Positions 34,919 to 43,830 of a DNA stretch of 64,000 nt are shown in pieces (position 1 is the stretch's first letter; every line of letters begins with the position of its first letter). The position numbers and the translations under genes were made by a program. The stretch covers positions 1 through 64,000 of the forward strand of contig JAGPCT010000008.1 in NCBI GenBank assembly GCA_018057925.1, given 5' to 3'. The notes beneath the pieces are model-generated. The model did no database searches. It had not been told where the DNA came from and saw only the letters and a program-made list of their open reading frames with translations. The DNA comes from Saprospiraceae bacterium (lineage in GTDB: Bacteria > Bacteroidota > Bacteroidia > Chitinophagales > Saprospiraceae).

Positions 34919-34953
34919 CCCAAATTCCATTTTTGTCTAATACGGAATTTGGG
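34917..34953. repeat. Dispersed structured repeat, copy E (minimal hairpin)
   Basis: CCCAAATTCC and GGAATTTGGG form a perfect 10-bp stem around a 15-base loop. The loop (ATTTTTGTCTAAT) matches the right end of the full repeat. The AACCC overlaps the TAA stop codon. The rest of the gap to 35168 holds nothing else I recognise. Confidence 0.7.
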
Positions 34954-35168
34954 ATTATTATCGTGTGATTATTCTGCCTTGTACACACTCTTTTACTAAG
35001 CAGAATATTTACATAGGAAGTTAGAAATACTATTATTTTCAGTTCTTTTAAGAATAATTTACTTAATATTTCAAATTAATTATATATATAATCAACTAAT
35101 CTTCTTTAAAATATAATATATATTAAAAATATGTATAAATAATTTAACAATAACTTAATGAATAGTAT

Positions 35169-35176
35169 TAGATTTG
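35169..35176 (+). promoter_or_regulatory. -7 promoter element for the TonB-dependent receptor (TAGATTTG)
   Basis: TAGATTTG matches TAnnTTTG, 40 bases before ATG 35217, leaving a leader of about 35 bases. No clear -33. Confidence 0.4.
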
Positions 35177-35216
35177 GATATTTTTATTTCATTTTTTTGA
35201 ACCAAAAATAGTAACT

Positions 35217-38200
35217 ATGAATTTAAAAAGTACTTTGTTTTTATTGCTCATGTTGTGTGTAACCGGTCTATCGGCTCAGGTTACGACATCAGGCATGTCT
35301 GGTATTGTAAAAGATGCCTCCGGAGCTTCCATGATTGGAGCCTCTGTAATTTTGACGCATGTACCCTCCGGAACGGTGTATGGTACAGTCACATTAGATA
35401 ATGGACGTTATAGCCTTGTCAATTTGAGGGTTGGCGGTCCTTATTCACTTGAAGTTTCTTCTGTAGGTTCGGAGACATATAAGTCTGGAGGAATTTACTT
35501 GACTTTGGGTGATGTTTTAGTCAATAATATTGTTTTACAAGAAAGCGCTACTGTACTTAATGAATTAGTCATTACGGACAATAGAAATGCTCTTATTAAT
35601 GGAGATCGTACCGGTGCAGCTACCAATATCGACCGTAAGATGATGGAGCGACTGCCTTCTATTAGTAGAAGTATCACAGATTTTACCAGGGTTACACCTC
35701 AAGCCAATGGAAACAGTTTTGCGGGAAGAGATGGTCGTATGAATAACCTGCAGATAGATGGTGCCAACTTGAATAATGCATTTGGACTTAGCAGTGATCC
35801 TCTACCCGGTGGAGGTAATAACCCAATATCTTTGGATGCAATTGAAGAAGTCCAGGTGAATGTGGCTCCTTATGATGTAAGGCAGACCGGCTTTACCGGT
35901 GCAGGTATAAATGCTGTAACTCGCAGTGGTACCAATGATCTTCATGGTTCGGTGTATGCTTATATCCGTCCAAAAAGCTTTACGGGTCTGAAAGTAGGTG
36001 ATTATGAACTTAGTGAGAATTCGAGAGCTGCATCCAAATTATATGGTGCAAGATTATCCGGACCTATCATCAAGAATAAGTTATTGTATTTTGTCAACTT
36101 TGAATATGAAAATTCTGAATCCGCTGGTAACAACTGGGTTGCTGACAACGGGACTAACTCTACTGATCCAAACGTTACACGTGTTAAAGAATCCGATTTA
36201 GTTCGTGTTAAGGATTATTTACGTACTAAATATGGATATGATGCAGGTGCCTATCAAAATTATTCTAATACTTACAACAACTTGAACTACAAAGGCTTAG
36301 CAAGATTGGATTGGAATATAAATGACAAAAATACCTTCACTGCAAGGTATTCGTTTATGCAGGGTACCAATGATCAAGGAACGAATGGTAGTTCAGGTCC
36401 TAACCCTCGTTCTTCTAATAGTCGTATTTCAGATAAGTCAATAGCTTTTGAAAATGCTAATTATTCATTTAAAAATACAGTAAGCTCTATCGCAGCTGAG
36501 TTAAACTCCAGATTTAGTGATAGATTGAGCAATCAATTGATTGTTACTTATAGCCGAATTCAAGATACCCGTGAAACACCCGGTAAATTGTTCCCATTTG
36601 TGGATATAGGAGATGGAGAAGCCACCTCAGGTTACAGCAACTATATGAGCTTTGGTACTGAATTGTTCTCTGTCAACAATGACGTTATAAATAATAATGT
36701 GATTGCAACCAACAACCTAACCTATGTAGTGGGAAATAATACTATAACTGCTGGCTTGAGTTATCAATTAATGTCATTTGCCAATAGCTACCAGAGAATG
36801 GGTTCTTCTTATTATCGATATAAGACAGTAGATGACTTTTTGAATGATGCGCCACCAATTTCTTATGGTGTAACGTATGTTTATCAAGGAAAAGATCCTT
36901 TTGCACGTGTTAAGTTTGGATTAGCGGGTCTTTATATTCAGGATAAAATTACTTTATCAGATAGATTAAATGTAACCGTAGGGGTACGTGCGGATATGGC
37001 ATTATTCCATGATAAGCCGGTATCTAATCCGGTTGTTGATACCATTTCATTTTATAGCCCTGAAGGTACTAAAGCAAATTATACGACAGCTAAATGGCCA
37101 AAATCTGTTCCATTGTTTTCTCCAAGAGTAGGTTTTAATTATGATGTATTGGGTGATAAAACACTTCAATTGAGAGGAGGAACGGGTATTTTCACAGGAA
37201 ATATTCCATTTGTATGGTTTACCAATATGCCTACTAATGCAGGTGTTATTCAGAATACATTTGAACCGGTAAGTTCCGGCGTACTTGCTAAGATTGATCA
37301 CTTTGAAGCTGATCCAAAGTATTGGCCTAATGCTTTGGCATCTGACTTTCCGACAACTCCAAGTGCAAGTATCCCTGGTGGTTTAAGTTTGATCGATCCT
37401 GATTTTAAAATGCCTCAAGTGTGGAGGTCTAATTTAGGTGTTGATGTTAAAATCCCATCTACTCCTATAATTGTAAGCTTAGATGGTATTTATACAAAAG
37501 ATATTAATGGCGTATATCAATACAATGTTAATAGAAAGCCGGCAACAGAGAAAATGAGCTATTCTGGCGATAACAGAGATTTCTGGACATCCACTTCTTA
37601 CGTTTATAATAGTGCTAAAGGTCTGAATGCAACTGTTCCATTACTTACTAATATCAACAAAGGCCAAGCTTTTGTAGGAACCATTGCTGCTAATATTTCT
37701 AATTATAGAGGTGTATCGGCTGGAATATTTTACAACTATACCAATGCTGAAGATGTAACCGGAAATCCCGGATCAGCTGCCGGTTCTGCTTGGTCAAACA
37801 ACTATTCTGTCAATGACCCAAATGAAGCTTTGTTGGGTTATTCACAATTTGCTGTACCACATAGAGTTGGAGCTAATTTTAGCTATAGAATTAGTTATGC
37901 CAATATGTTTGCTACAACCATCGGTTTATATTACAATGGCTCTAATGGTGGACGTTTTGCCTATACGTATGGGAATGATATCAATGGTGATAGAGTTAGT
38001 TTGGATCTGTTGTATGTTCCAAAAAGTGCAAGTGAATTGACTTTTGCGCCATTGAAAGTAGGAGATGTTACCTATTCACCTGAAGAACAAGCTGCTGCGT
38101 TTGATGCTTTCATTAACTCTGTTCCTGAATTGGCTGATGCAAGAGGTACTTATGTTAAGAGAAATAGCGGTATTCTTCCATGGGCTAATAGATTTGACTT

Positions 38201-38501
38201 TAAAATTCTTCAAGACATATCATTTGGAGGGAAAAATGGTGACACAAAGCATACTATTCAACTTGGATTAGACATCTTTAATATAGGTAATCTAATTAAT
38301 TCTGATTGGGGGATATACGAAGAGCTAAACGGTGGCTCATCCTATAACTATCCACTTTTGAGAGTTGCTTCAGCTTCTGCATCCGCACCTACATTCAATA
38401 TGTTGGCAGTGGGTGGCAAGTTAGCTACTACTCCATATCGAAACAAAAATACTGTGTCCAGTACATGGGGTATGCAGTTTAGTGCTAGATATATGTTCTA
38501 A
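35217..38501 (+). CDS. TonB-dependent receptor, Oar-like
   Basis: The 1094-residue outer-membrane receptor has a signal peptide ending at LSAQ (residue 21). A carboxypeptidase regulatory-like beta-sandwich follows (about 27-110, GIVKDASGASMIGASV). Next come a plug (about 115-235, with the Oar-type MNNLQIDGANLNNAFGL and IEEVQVNVAPYDVRQTGFTGAGINAVTRSG) and a large barrel ending in ARYMF. The Oar-like subgroup was first described in Myxococcus and is common in Bacteroidota. The substrate, perhaps a protease or peptide export partner rather than a siderophore, cannot be read from sequence. Monocistronic, with a terminator 20 bp downstream. Confidence 0.93.
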   Translation: MNLKSTLFLLLMLCVTGLSAQVTTSGMSGIVKDASGASMIGASVILTHVPSGTVYGTVTLDNGRYSLVNLRVGGPYSLEVSSVGSETYKSGGIYLTLGDVLVNNIVLQESATVLNELVITDNRNALINGDRTGAATNIDRKMMERLPSISRSITDFTRVTPQANGNSFAGRDGRMNNLQIDGANLNNAFGLSSDPLPGGGNNPISLDAIEEVQVNVAPYDVRQTGFTGAGINAVTRSGTNDLHGSVYAYIRPKSFTGLKVGDYELSENSRAASKLYGARLSGPIIKNKLLYFVNFEYENSESAGNNWVADNGTNSTDPNVTRVKESDLVRVKDYLRTKYGYDAGAYQNYSNTYNNLNYKGLARLDWNINDKNTFTARYSFMQGTNDQGTNGSSGPNPRSSNSRISDKSIAFENANYSFKNTVSSIAAELNSRFSDRLSNQLIVTYSRIQDTRETPGKLFPFVDIGDGEATSGYSNYMSFGTELFSVNNDVINNNVIATNNLTYVVGNNTITAGLSYQLMSFANSYQRMGSSYYRYKTVDDFLNDAPPISYGVTYVYQGKDPFARVKFGLAGLYIQDKITLSDRLNVTVGVRADMALFHDKPVSNPVVDTISFYSPEGTKANYTTAKWPKSVPLFSPRVGFNYDVLGDKTLQLRGGTGIFTGNIPFVWFTNMPTNAGVIQNTFEPVSSGVLAKIDHFEADPKYWPNALASDFPTTPSASIPGGLSLIDPDFKMPQVWRSNLGVDVKIPSTPIIVSLDGIYTKDINGVYQYNVNRKPATEKMSYSGDNRDFWTSTSYVYNSAKGLNATVPLLTNINKGQAFVGTIAANISNYRGVSAGIFYNYTNAEDVTGNPGSAAGSAWSNNYSVNDPNEALLGYSQFAVPHRVGANFSYRISYANMFATTIGLYYNGSNGGRFAYTYGNDINGDRVSLDLLYVPKSASELTFAPLKVGDVTYSPEEQAAAFDAFINSVPELADARGTYVKRNSGILPWANRFDFKILQDISFGGKNGDTKHTIQLGLDIFNIGNLINSDWGIYEELNGGSSYNYPLLRVASASASAPTFNMLAVGGKLATTPYRNKNTVSSTWGMQFSARYMF

Positions 38502-38519
38502 GAGTTAAATTCTTATAAA

Positions 38520-38552
38520 GAAGAGGCTGTCATTTGATAGTCTCTTTTTTTT
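38520..38552 (+). terminator. Terminator of the TonB-dependent receptor gene
   Basis: AGAGGCTGTCA pairs with TGATAGTCTCT (38523-38545) with two mismatches, followed by a long T tract. Confidence 0.75.
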
Positions 38553-38645
38553 TTACAAATTATTCATCTATTTAATTAATTTTGTAGTATCATCAAGCAA
38601 CACTACTAACTTCAATTCTTATTTAATATTTAAAAATTCAATTCG

Positions 38646-40382
38646 ATGAAACAGATTTTAACTTTTGTATTTATTCTATCTGCAGCCTTAGTTATGGGGC
38701 AAAAGAACACTGCTGTTACACCATTTGTAATAAGTGAAATTATGTATAATCCGCCTGAATCAGGGGATGATTCATTAGAGTATATTGAAATCAGGAGCTT
38801 GATAGATTTTGATTTTAATTTAAATGGTTGCTATTTTTTAAAAGGGGTGGTGGATACCTTTACATCTGATGATGTAGTTCCAGCTAATGGATATTTTGTA
38901 TTCGTTAAAAACAGTAAGGCTTTTAAAAATGTTTTTTCAAGTATCAATGTCAATGTAAGACAGTGGAAAAGTGATGCATTGAAGAATGGTGGAGAAGAGA
39001 TTTCTATTGCCAATCCAAATGGAGTTGTCCTTGCAAGCGTTACATACGGTTCCGGTTCTGGTGGTTGGCCAAAAGAAGCGGACGGTAATGGTGCTTCACT
39101 AGAATTGTGTGATATTAATGCCAATCCAAATGATGTTGCTAATTGGAGCTATTCAAGATCCAATACAGGAATTACCATCAATGGGAAAGAAGTCGCCGGG
39201 AGTCCCGGTAGTCTCAATACAGCTGTTTGTGGCGTCATTGTTAATCCCAATACGGTTACTGTGACAGACTTTGCCTTTACACCTTCTGAGATTACTATAA
39301 AAGAAGGCGAAACGGTCACCTGGGACTTTAAGGAAGGGCACCATAATGTCAATGGCACCATTTCCTCATTTCCTTCTAATCCGGAGTCCTTTAAAAGCGG
39401 AGAGCCTGCACCTGCTCCCTACACATACAGCTTCACATTTAATATCCCCGGAGATTATAACTATGTCTGTGATCCTCATTCCACTATTATGAAGGGCAAG
39501 GTCCATGTTATCCCCAACACACCTACGGTTTCATATCCGGTTAGAACAATTGGTCAGGTGAGTTCAGTCGATGCTGATGGAAAGGCTGATTCTCTTGGTA
39601 TATTGTGTGAAATAAAGGGAGTGGTATATGGTGTTAATATGAGAGCCAGTGGGATTAGCACCACGATCATTGATTCGAATCGAGATGGTATTGGAGTTTT
39701 TAGTAGCAATGAAACATTTGGTTATACAGTCACTGAAGGAGATCAATTGACAGTGCGTGGGAAAATCGATCAATTTAATGGATTGACACAGATTAGAGTG
39801 GATACCATGTGGGTCAATTCTCAAAATATCGGTCTATTTAATCCGAAAGAAGTCAATGCATTTGATGAGCAAATTGAGTCAGATTTGGTAAAATTATCAG
39901 GAATGCATCTAAAAAATCCTGATGATTGGAAAAAAGGGACATCGTTTAATGCCACTGTAACAGATGGAACTAATGATTATGCTATTAGAGTAGTGAATTT
40001 AACTACATTGTCCGAATTGGATGCGCCTGTCGGTATATTTGATATTATCGGTATTGGAGGTCAATTTGATTCTTCTTCGCCATATACCGAAGGATATCAA
40101 CTATTGCCGAGAAGTAAAGAGGATTTAATATTAAAGAGTTCAACCAAAGATTTGGTAAGTAGTAAGATTAATGTTTTTCCTAATCCAACTAAGAGCCAAT
40201 TGTTTTTATCATCTAAATTGAATATTCAAAAAATTGAAATAGTTGATGCGGTAGGAAAGGTCGTCGGAGTACAGACTTCCGGATTCAACCAAATTAATAC
40301 TCATGGGCTATTGCCGGGTTGTTATTGGTTGAAAGTAGCTTCTAAAGAAGGTATCGGTGTTAAAAATTTTATAAAAGAATAG
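38646..40382 (+). CDS. Secreted lamin-tail / cupredoxin / OB-fold protein with T9SS type A domain
   Basis: The 578-residue protein has a signal peptide ending at VMGQ (residue 19). A lamin-tail domain spans about 25-190 (VISEIMYNPPE, EYIEIR, GGEEISIAN). Residues 200-290 are a plastocyanin-like cupredoxin with the type-1 copper set: His232/His233 (EGHHNV), Cys275, His278 and Met282. Residues 300-490 look like an OB-fold segment (IKGVVYGVNM, then DQLTVRGKIDQFNGLTQI). The C-terminus from FPNPTKSQ is a type A T9SS domain. A surface electron-transfer or copper-binding adhesin is a reasonable inference. The full domain combination is unusual. Confidence 0.85.
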   Translation: MKQILTFVFILSAALVMGQKNTAVTPFVISEIMYNPPESGDDSLEYIEIRSLIDFDFNLNGCYFLKGVVDTFTSDDVVPANGYFVFVKNSKAFKNVFSSINVNVRQWKSDALKNGGEEISIANPNGVVLASVTYGSGSGGWPKEADGNGASLELCDINANPNDVANWSYSRSNTGITINGKEVAGSPGSLNTAVCGVIVNPNTVTVTDFAFTPSEITIKEGETVTWDFKEGHHNVNGTISSFPSNPESFKSGEPAPAPYTYSFTFNIPGDYNYVCDPHSTIMKGKVHVIPNTPTVSYPVRTIGQVSSVDADGKADSLGILCEIKGVVYGVNMRASGISTTIIDSNRDGIGVFSSNETFGYTVTEGDQLTVRGKIDQFNGLTQIRVDTMWVNSQNIGLFNPKEVNAFDEQIESDLVKLSGMHLKNPDDWKKGTSFNATVTDGTNDYAIRVVNLTTLSELDAPVGIFDIIGIGGQFDSSSPYTEGYQLLPRSKEDLILKSSTKDLVSSKINVFPNPTKSQLFLSSKLNIQKIEIVDAVGKVVGVQTSGFNQINTHGLLPGCYWLKVASKEGIGVKNFIKE

Positions 40383-40403
40383 GAAGTTGTCTTAAAATGA
40401 CTT

Positions 40404-40446
40404 AAAAGGGCTACATTCGTCGTTGTATTGAAAGTAGCCCTTTTTT
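40404..40446 (+). terminator. Terminator abutting the next gene's start codon
   Basis: AAAAGGGCTAC (40404-40414) pairs with GTAGCCC (40434-40440) plus six T residues. The T tract ends immediately before the ATG at 40447. Confidence 0.8.
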
Positions 40447-41262
40447 ATGCGTTTTTTATTCATAGTTTATTTATTATCCTGTATTCAAAGTAATTTGATC
40501 AGTAGAGATTTTGAGGTTAAAGTTTATTCAGAAACTAATGCTGGAGTAACTGAGTTTTTTGTGGATAATGATGAATATTTTCCGGTTACCATTGAATTTG
40601 AGTTTGATTTAAAGAACATGAAATCTACTTTAGGCGCTCATTTTACCGTAGTTGTTCCTGCAAAAGCGATGAAACATGTTGTGACTAAGTTGGCTGTTGA
40701 CGATGCTAAAAAGGTGTATGGATATAAAGTAAAGACAGGCTTGACTATGGGGGACATTAATGCTTCTGTTGATATTGGATTTGTCTATGAATTGCCTTAT
40801 CAGGTGGGTTCGACGTACAAAGTATTTCAAGGTTACAATGGAAAGATTACACATAAAGGGGAGAATGCACTTGATTTTTCAATGGCAGTGGGAGATGTAA
40901 TTACTGCATCCAGAGATGGTATTGTCGTTGAAGTAGTTCAAAAAAATAGCAGGACTTGTTTTGACCCAGAGTGTGTCAAATACAATAATTTTATACTTAT
41001 CTTGCACAGTGATGGGAGTTTTGCAGAATATACGCATATCATGAAGGATGGTAGCTTAGTTCAAGCCGGAGACACGGTTTCCGTAGGAGAGCAGATTGGA
41101 TATAGTGGAAAGGTTGGTTATGCTTCCGGACCGCACTTGCACTTTGAGGTTTATGTTCCTTCGAAGCGAGGAAAGAAAACGCTTAAAACACTATTTAGAA
41201 CAGAAAATGAATCGGCTGAACTTTTAGTGGAGGGAATGAGTTATATAAGGATTAAAAATTAA
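40447..41262 (+). CDS. Secreted M23-family metallopeptidase (LytM-like)
   Basis: M23 enzymes cut peptidoglycan crosslinks, or act as activators when metal ligands are lost. The 271-residue protein has a signal peptide (1-20), an N-terminal beta domain (20-125) and a C-terminal LytM domain. Metal ligands look intact: His in HKGENALDF, the downstream Asp of the same motif, and HLHFEV near residue 223. The start codon directly follows a terminator T tract, so it either has an unseen promoter inside the hairpin or depends on read-through. The rhodanese-thioredoxin gene follows by 6 bp, forming a two-gene unit. Confidence 0.9.
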   Translation: MRFLFIVYLLSCIQSNLISRDFEVKVYSETNAGVTEFFVDNDEYFPVTIEFEFDLKNMKSTLGAHFTVVVPAKAMKHVVTKLAVDDAKKVYGYKVKTGLTMGDINASVDIGFVYELPYQVGSTYKVFQGYNGKITHKGENALDFSMAVGDVITASRDGIVVEVVQKNSRTCFDPECVKYNNFILILHSDGSFAEYTHIMKDGSLVQAGDTVSVGEQIGYSGKVGYASGPHLHFEVYVPSKRGKKTLKTLFRTENESAELLVEGMSYIRIKN

Positions 41263-41268
41263 ATTTAC

Positions 41269-41985
41269 ATGAAAGTTTTTCCGTTTTTATTGGCTGCAGC
41301 TATCGTATTTGTGGGCTTATCACATATTGAAGCCCAGAATGATGCTAATTACTTAATGTCAGCAACAGAATTTTCACAAAAAATTGATAAAAAAGGTCAA
41401 ATCCTATTAGATGTGCGAACCCCTTCGGAATATGAGTCAGGACATTTGGCTAATTCCATTAATATTGATTGGAATGGCAGTGATTTTGATCAACAAATTT
41501 CAAAATTAGATTCGAAAGAAGCTGTATATATTTATTGCCTCAGTGGAGGGCGAAGTCATACTGCCGCAGAGAAAATGAGGAGCAAGGGATTCACAGTGTA
41601 TGAGATGGAAGGTGGCATTCTACAATGGCGAAAAGCAGGATTGCCTGAAGTGGTGGATGAAAAAGCCCCATCTACCAATGGTCTGACGTTAAAACAATTT
41701 GAAGATCTTACAAAGTCACATCCGTATGTACTCATCGATTTTAATGCACCTTGGTGTGGTCCTTGTAAAAAGATGAAGCCATACATTGAGCAGATAGAAA
41801 AAGATATGAAGGGAGAATTGAAGGTAATCTATATTAATACCGATAACAATAAAGAATTGGCAAAAGCTCTTAAGATTTACTCTATTCCTTATCTCCAATT
41901 GTATCGAAATGGCAAAATGAAGTGGGAAAATATGGGCTTAACCGATAAAAAGTATCTTACTCAAGTCGTCAATGACTTTAGATAG
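41269..41985 (+). CDS. Secreted rhodanese-thioredoxin fusion
   Basis: The 238-residue protein has a signal peptide ending at IEAQ (residue 23). A rhodanese domain (30-125) with active-site Cys90 in YCLSGGRS is followed by a thioredoxin domain (135-238) with WCGPC at 162-166 and a cis-Pro in YSIPYLQL. Both redox Cys sets are present, so it could pass sulfur or electrons between persulfide and disulfide in the periplasm. Such fusions are common in Bacteroidota. It is probably co-transcribed with the M23 peptidase. Confidence 0.92.
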   Translation: MKVFPFLLAAAIVFVGLSHIEAQNDANYLMSATEFSQKIDKKGQILLDVRTPSEYESGHLANSINIDWNGSDFDQQISKLDSKEAVYIYCLSGGRSHTAAEKMRSKGFTVYEMEGGILQWRKAGLPEVVDEKAPSTNGLTLKQFEDLTKSHPYVLIDFNAPWCGPCKKMKPYIEQIEKDMKGELKVIYINTDNNKELAKALKIYSIPYLQLYRNGKMKWENMGLTDKKYLTQVVNDFR

Positions 41986-42013
41986 GGTAGGATAGGTTTT
42001 ATTGAGATTTTAT

Positions 42014-42724
42014 TTATTCCATTCTAATATAATTTAAATTGGGTTGATCATTTTCGATTAACCCATCTTTCAGACGGATAATTCGATGTGCATACTCAGC
42101 AATATCGGGCTCATGAGTAACCAAAATAACAGTGTTTCCTGCGCGATGTATTTCTGAAAAAATACTCATTATTTCTACTGAAGTTTTAGAGTCAAGATTC
42201 CCGGTAGGTTCGTCAGCCAGAATGATTGCGGGATTATTGACAATGGCTCGTGCAATTGCGACACGTTGCCGCTGACCTCCCGATAGTTCATTGGGTCGGT
42301 GATCCATTCTATCGGCTAGTCCAACCATTTGTAAGACATGCTTTGCCCTCTCAAGCCTTTCTTTCTTGGTGATACCTGCATAAATAAGCGGAATGGCGAC
42401 ATTGTCCAAAGCGGAAATTCGGGGCAATAGATTAAATGTCTGGAAGACAAATCCAATTTCCTTATTTCTAACGATAGCAAGATCAGCATCTTTCATCTGA
42501 CTGACATTCGTTTGGTTTAAATAATAGGAGCCGGAGGTCGGTGAATCAAGGCATCCTAGTATATTCATAAGGGTTGATTTACCAGATCCTGAAGGTCCCA
42601 TTAAGGCTACATATTCATTTTTCTTAATATTAAAAGATATTTCCCGTAATGCATGAAGGGTTTGTGCACCCATTACATACGTTTTAGTGAGCTTTTCGAC
42701 TAAAATAATATTATTTTCTTCCAC
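42014..42724 (-). CDS. ABC transporter ATP-binding protein, LolD/MacB type
   Basis: The 236-residue ATPase has Walker [11 protein letters not shown]-loop [11 protein letters not shown], signature LSGGQRQR, Walker B IILADEP followed by TGNLDS, and the H-loop LVTHEP. The [11 protein letters not shown] segment is characteristic of the LolD/MacB/FtsE group, which works on lipoprotein release or mechanotransmission rather than solute uptake. The partner permease is not adjacent, so it must be encoded elsewhere. The start is GTG at 42724. It is convergent with the rhodanese gene and divergent from the kinase gene. Confidence 0.93.
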   Translation of the reverse strand: MEENNIILVEKLTKTYVMGAQTLHALREISFNIKKNEYVALMGPSGSGKSTLMNILGCLDSPTSGSYYLNQTNVSQMKDADLAIVRNKEIGFVFQTFNLLPRISALDNVAIPLIYAGITKKERLERAKHVLQMVGLADRMDHRPNELSGGQRQRVAIARAIVNNPAIILADEPTGNLDSKTSVEIMSIFSEIHRAGNTVILVTHEPDIAEYAHRIIRLKDGLIENDQPNLNYIRME

Positions 42725-42827
42725 TTAATTTCATTTATAATTAGATGACAATGATAGAGAATTCAATAAAGTTAAAAATAAATATTCGATAGGCATCGAT
42801 TTTTTATCGCCTAAATAGCATAATTGT

Positions 42828-42858
42828 TTTGAAAAGACAATCTTTGACCTTACATTTG
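42828..42858 (+). promoter_or_regulatory. Promoter of the deoxynucleoside kinase (TTTG-N19-TACATTTG)
   Basis: TTTG at 42828-42831 and TACATTTG at 42851-42858, with a 19-bp spacer, form a textbook Bacteroidota promoter. Only four bases separate it from the ATG at 42863, so the message may be leaderless. Confidence 0.65.
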
Positions 42859-42862
42859 GGCA

Positions 42863-43504
42863 ATGGAAAAGGAGAAACCAATACCTAAACATATTGCAAT
42901 TGCCGGGAATATTGGCGCCGGTAAAACTACTTTAACTTCATTATTGGGTAGGCACTTTGACTGGGAGGTACATTACGAAAATACGGAAGATAATCCTTAC
43001 TTGTCAGACTTTTATCTTGATATGACTCGATGGTCATTCAATTTGCAGATTTATTTCTTAAATAGTCGATATCAGCAAGTTCTAGATATCCAAAAAGGCG
43101 ATCACACTGTAATTCAGGATAGGACAATATATGAAGATGCATACATCTTTGCACCCAATCTTCATGAAATGGGACTCATGAGCCAACGTGACTTTAATAA
43201 TTACTTTGATTTATTTAAGACGATGTCGTCGCAAGTCAAACCACCTGATTTATTAATTTATCTGAAAGCATCTATTCCAACTTTGGTCGATCACATTCAG
43301 ACAAGAGGAAGGGACTATGAAGGAAGTATGAGCCTTGATTATTTACAGAAACTTAACAGAAGATATGAATCATGGATAGAGACATACAATACCGGTAAGC
43401 TATTGATTGTTGACGTGGATAAACTTAATTTTATACAAAATAAAGAAGATTTGGGTTTCATAATTGAATTGATAGATGGTGAATTGAATGGCTTGTTTTC
43501 ATAA
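42863..43504 (+). CDS. Deoxynucleoside kinase (deoxyadenosine/deoxycytidine/deoxyguanosine type)
   Basis: The enzyme phosphorylates deoxynucleosides in the salvage pathway. The 213-residue protein has P-loop GNIGAGKTTL, the catalytic ENTEDNPYL segment, the QDRTIYEDAYIFA substrate motif, and RGRDYE of the lid. It matches the dNK/dGK family in length. The base specificity is not obvious by eye. The ATG lies four bases after a -7 element, and no other in-frame ATG precedes the P-loop. The stop is back-to-back with that of a small membrane gene on the other strand. Confidence 0.93.
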   Translation: MEKEKPIPKHIAIAGNIGAGKTTLTSLLGRHFDWEVHYENTEDNPYLSDFYLDMTRWSFNLQIYFLNSRYQQVLDIQKGDHTVIQDRTIYEDAYIFAPNLHEMGLMSQRDFNNYFDLFKTMSSQVKPPDLLIYLKASIPTLVDHIQTRGRDYEGSMSLDYLQKLNRRYESWIETYNTGKLLIVDVDKLNFIQNKEDLGFIIELIDGELNGLFS

Positions 43505-43678
43505 TTATGGCGTCTGTTCATGAAGTAAATAAGAGTTTTGACTTAACATAGGTTCGTTTTTCTTATGAGAAATAGTCAAAATGAGATAAAACATTATGGC
43601 AACGAAAATAATAAAAGTAAAAATGGCATTTTTCTTCATAACCTTTGCCTGTGATAATTGATTAATGGAACGGTACAT
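43505..43678 (-). CDS. Small single-pass membrane protein (57 aa)
   Basis: A short ORF on the minus strand encodes 57 residues, or 44 from the internal ATG at 43639. From that ATG it reads MKKNAIFTFIIFVAIMFYL, a basic start followed by one strong transmembrane helix, then a polar tail ending in HEQTP. It occupies a gap that otherwise lacks a gene, and its stop abuts the kinase stop (convergent). No family is recognised. Small tail-anchored subunits look like this, but no partner is identifiable. Real but modest support. Confidence 0.45.
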   Translation of the reverse strand: MYRSINQLSQAKVMKKNAIFTFIIFVAIMFYLILTISHKKNEPMLSQNSYLLHEQTP

Positions 43679-43830
43679 GAGATAAATTGTTAGGAATTAT
43701 AATAATTAAAATATCAACGTAATCTTGGAGTTTTAAAGTTCATAAGTTATCCGAATTATTGAGTTAAACTAATAATTTCACACAAAGATAACACATTAAA
43801 ATAAATTGTAATATATAATTATAAAAAAAT

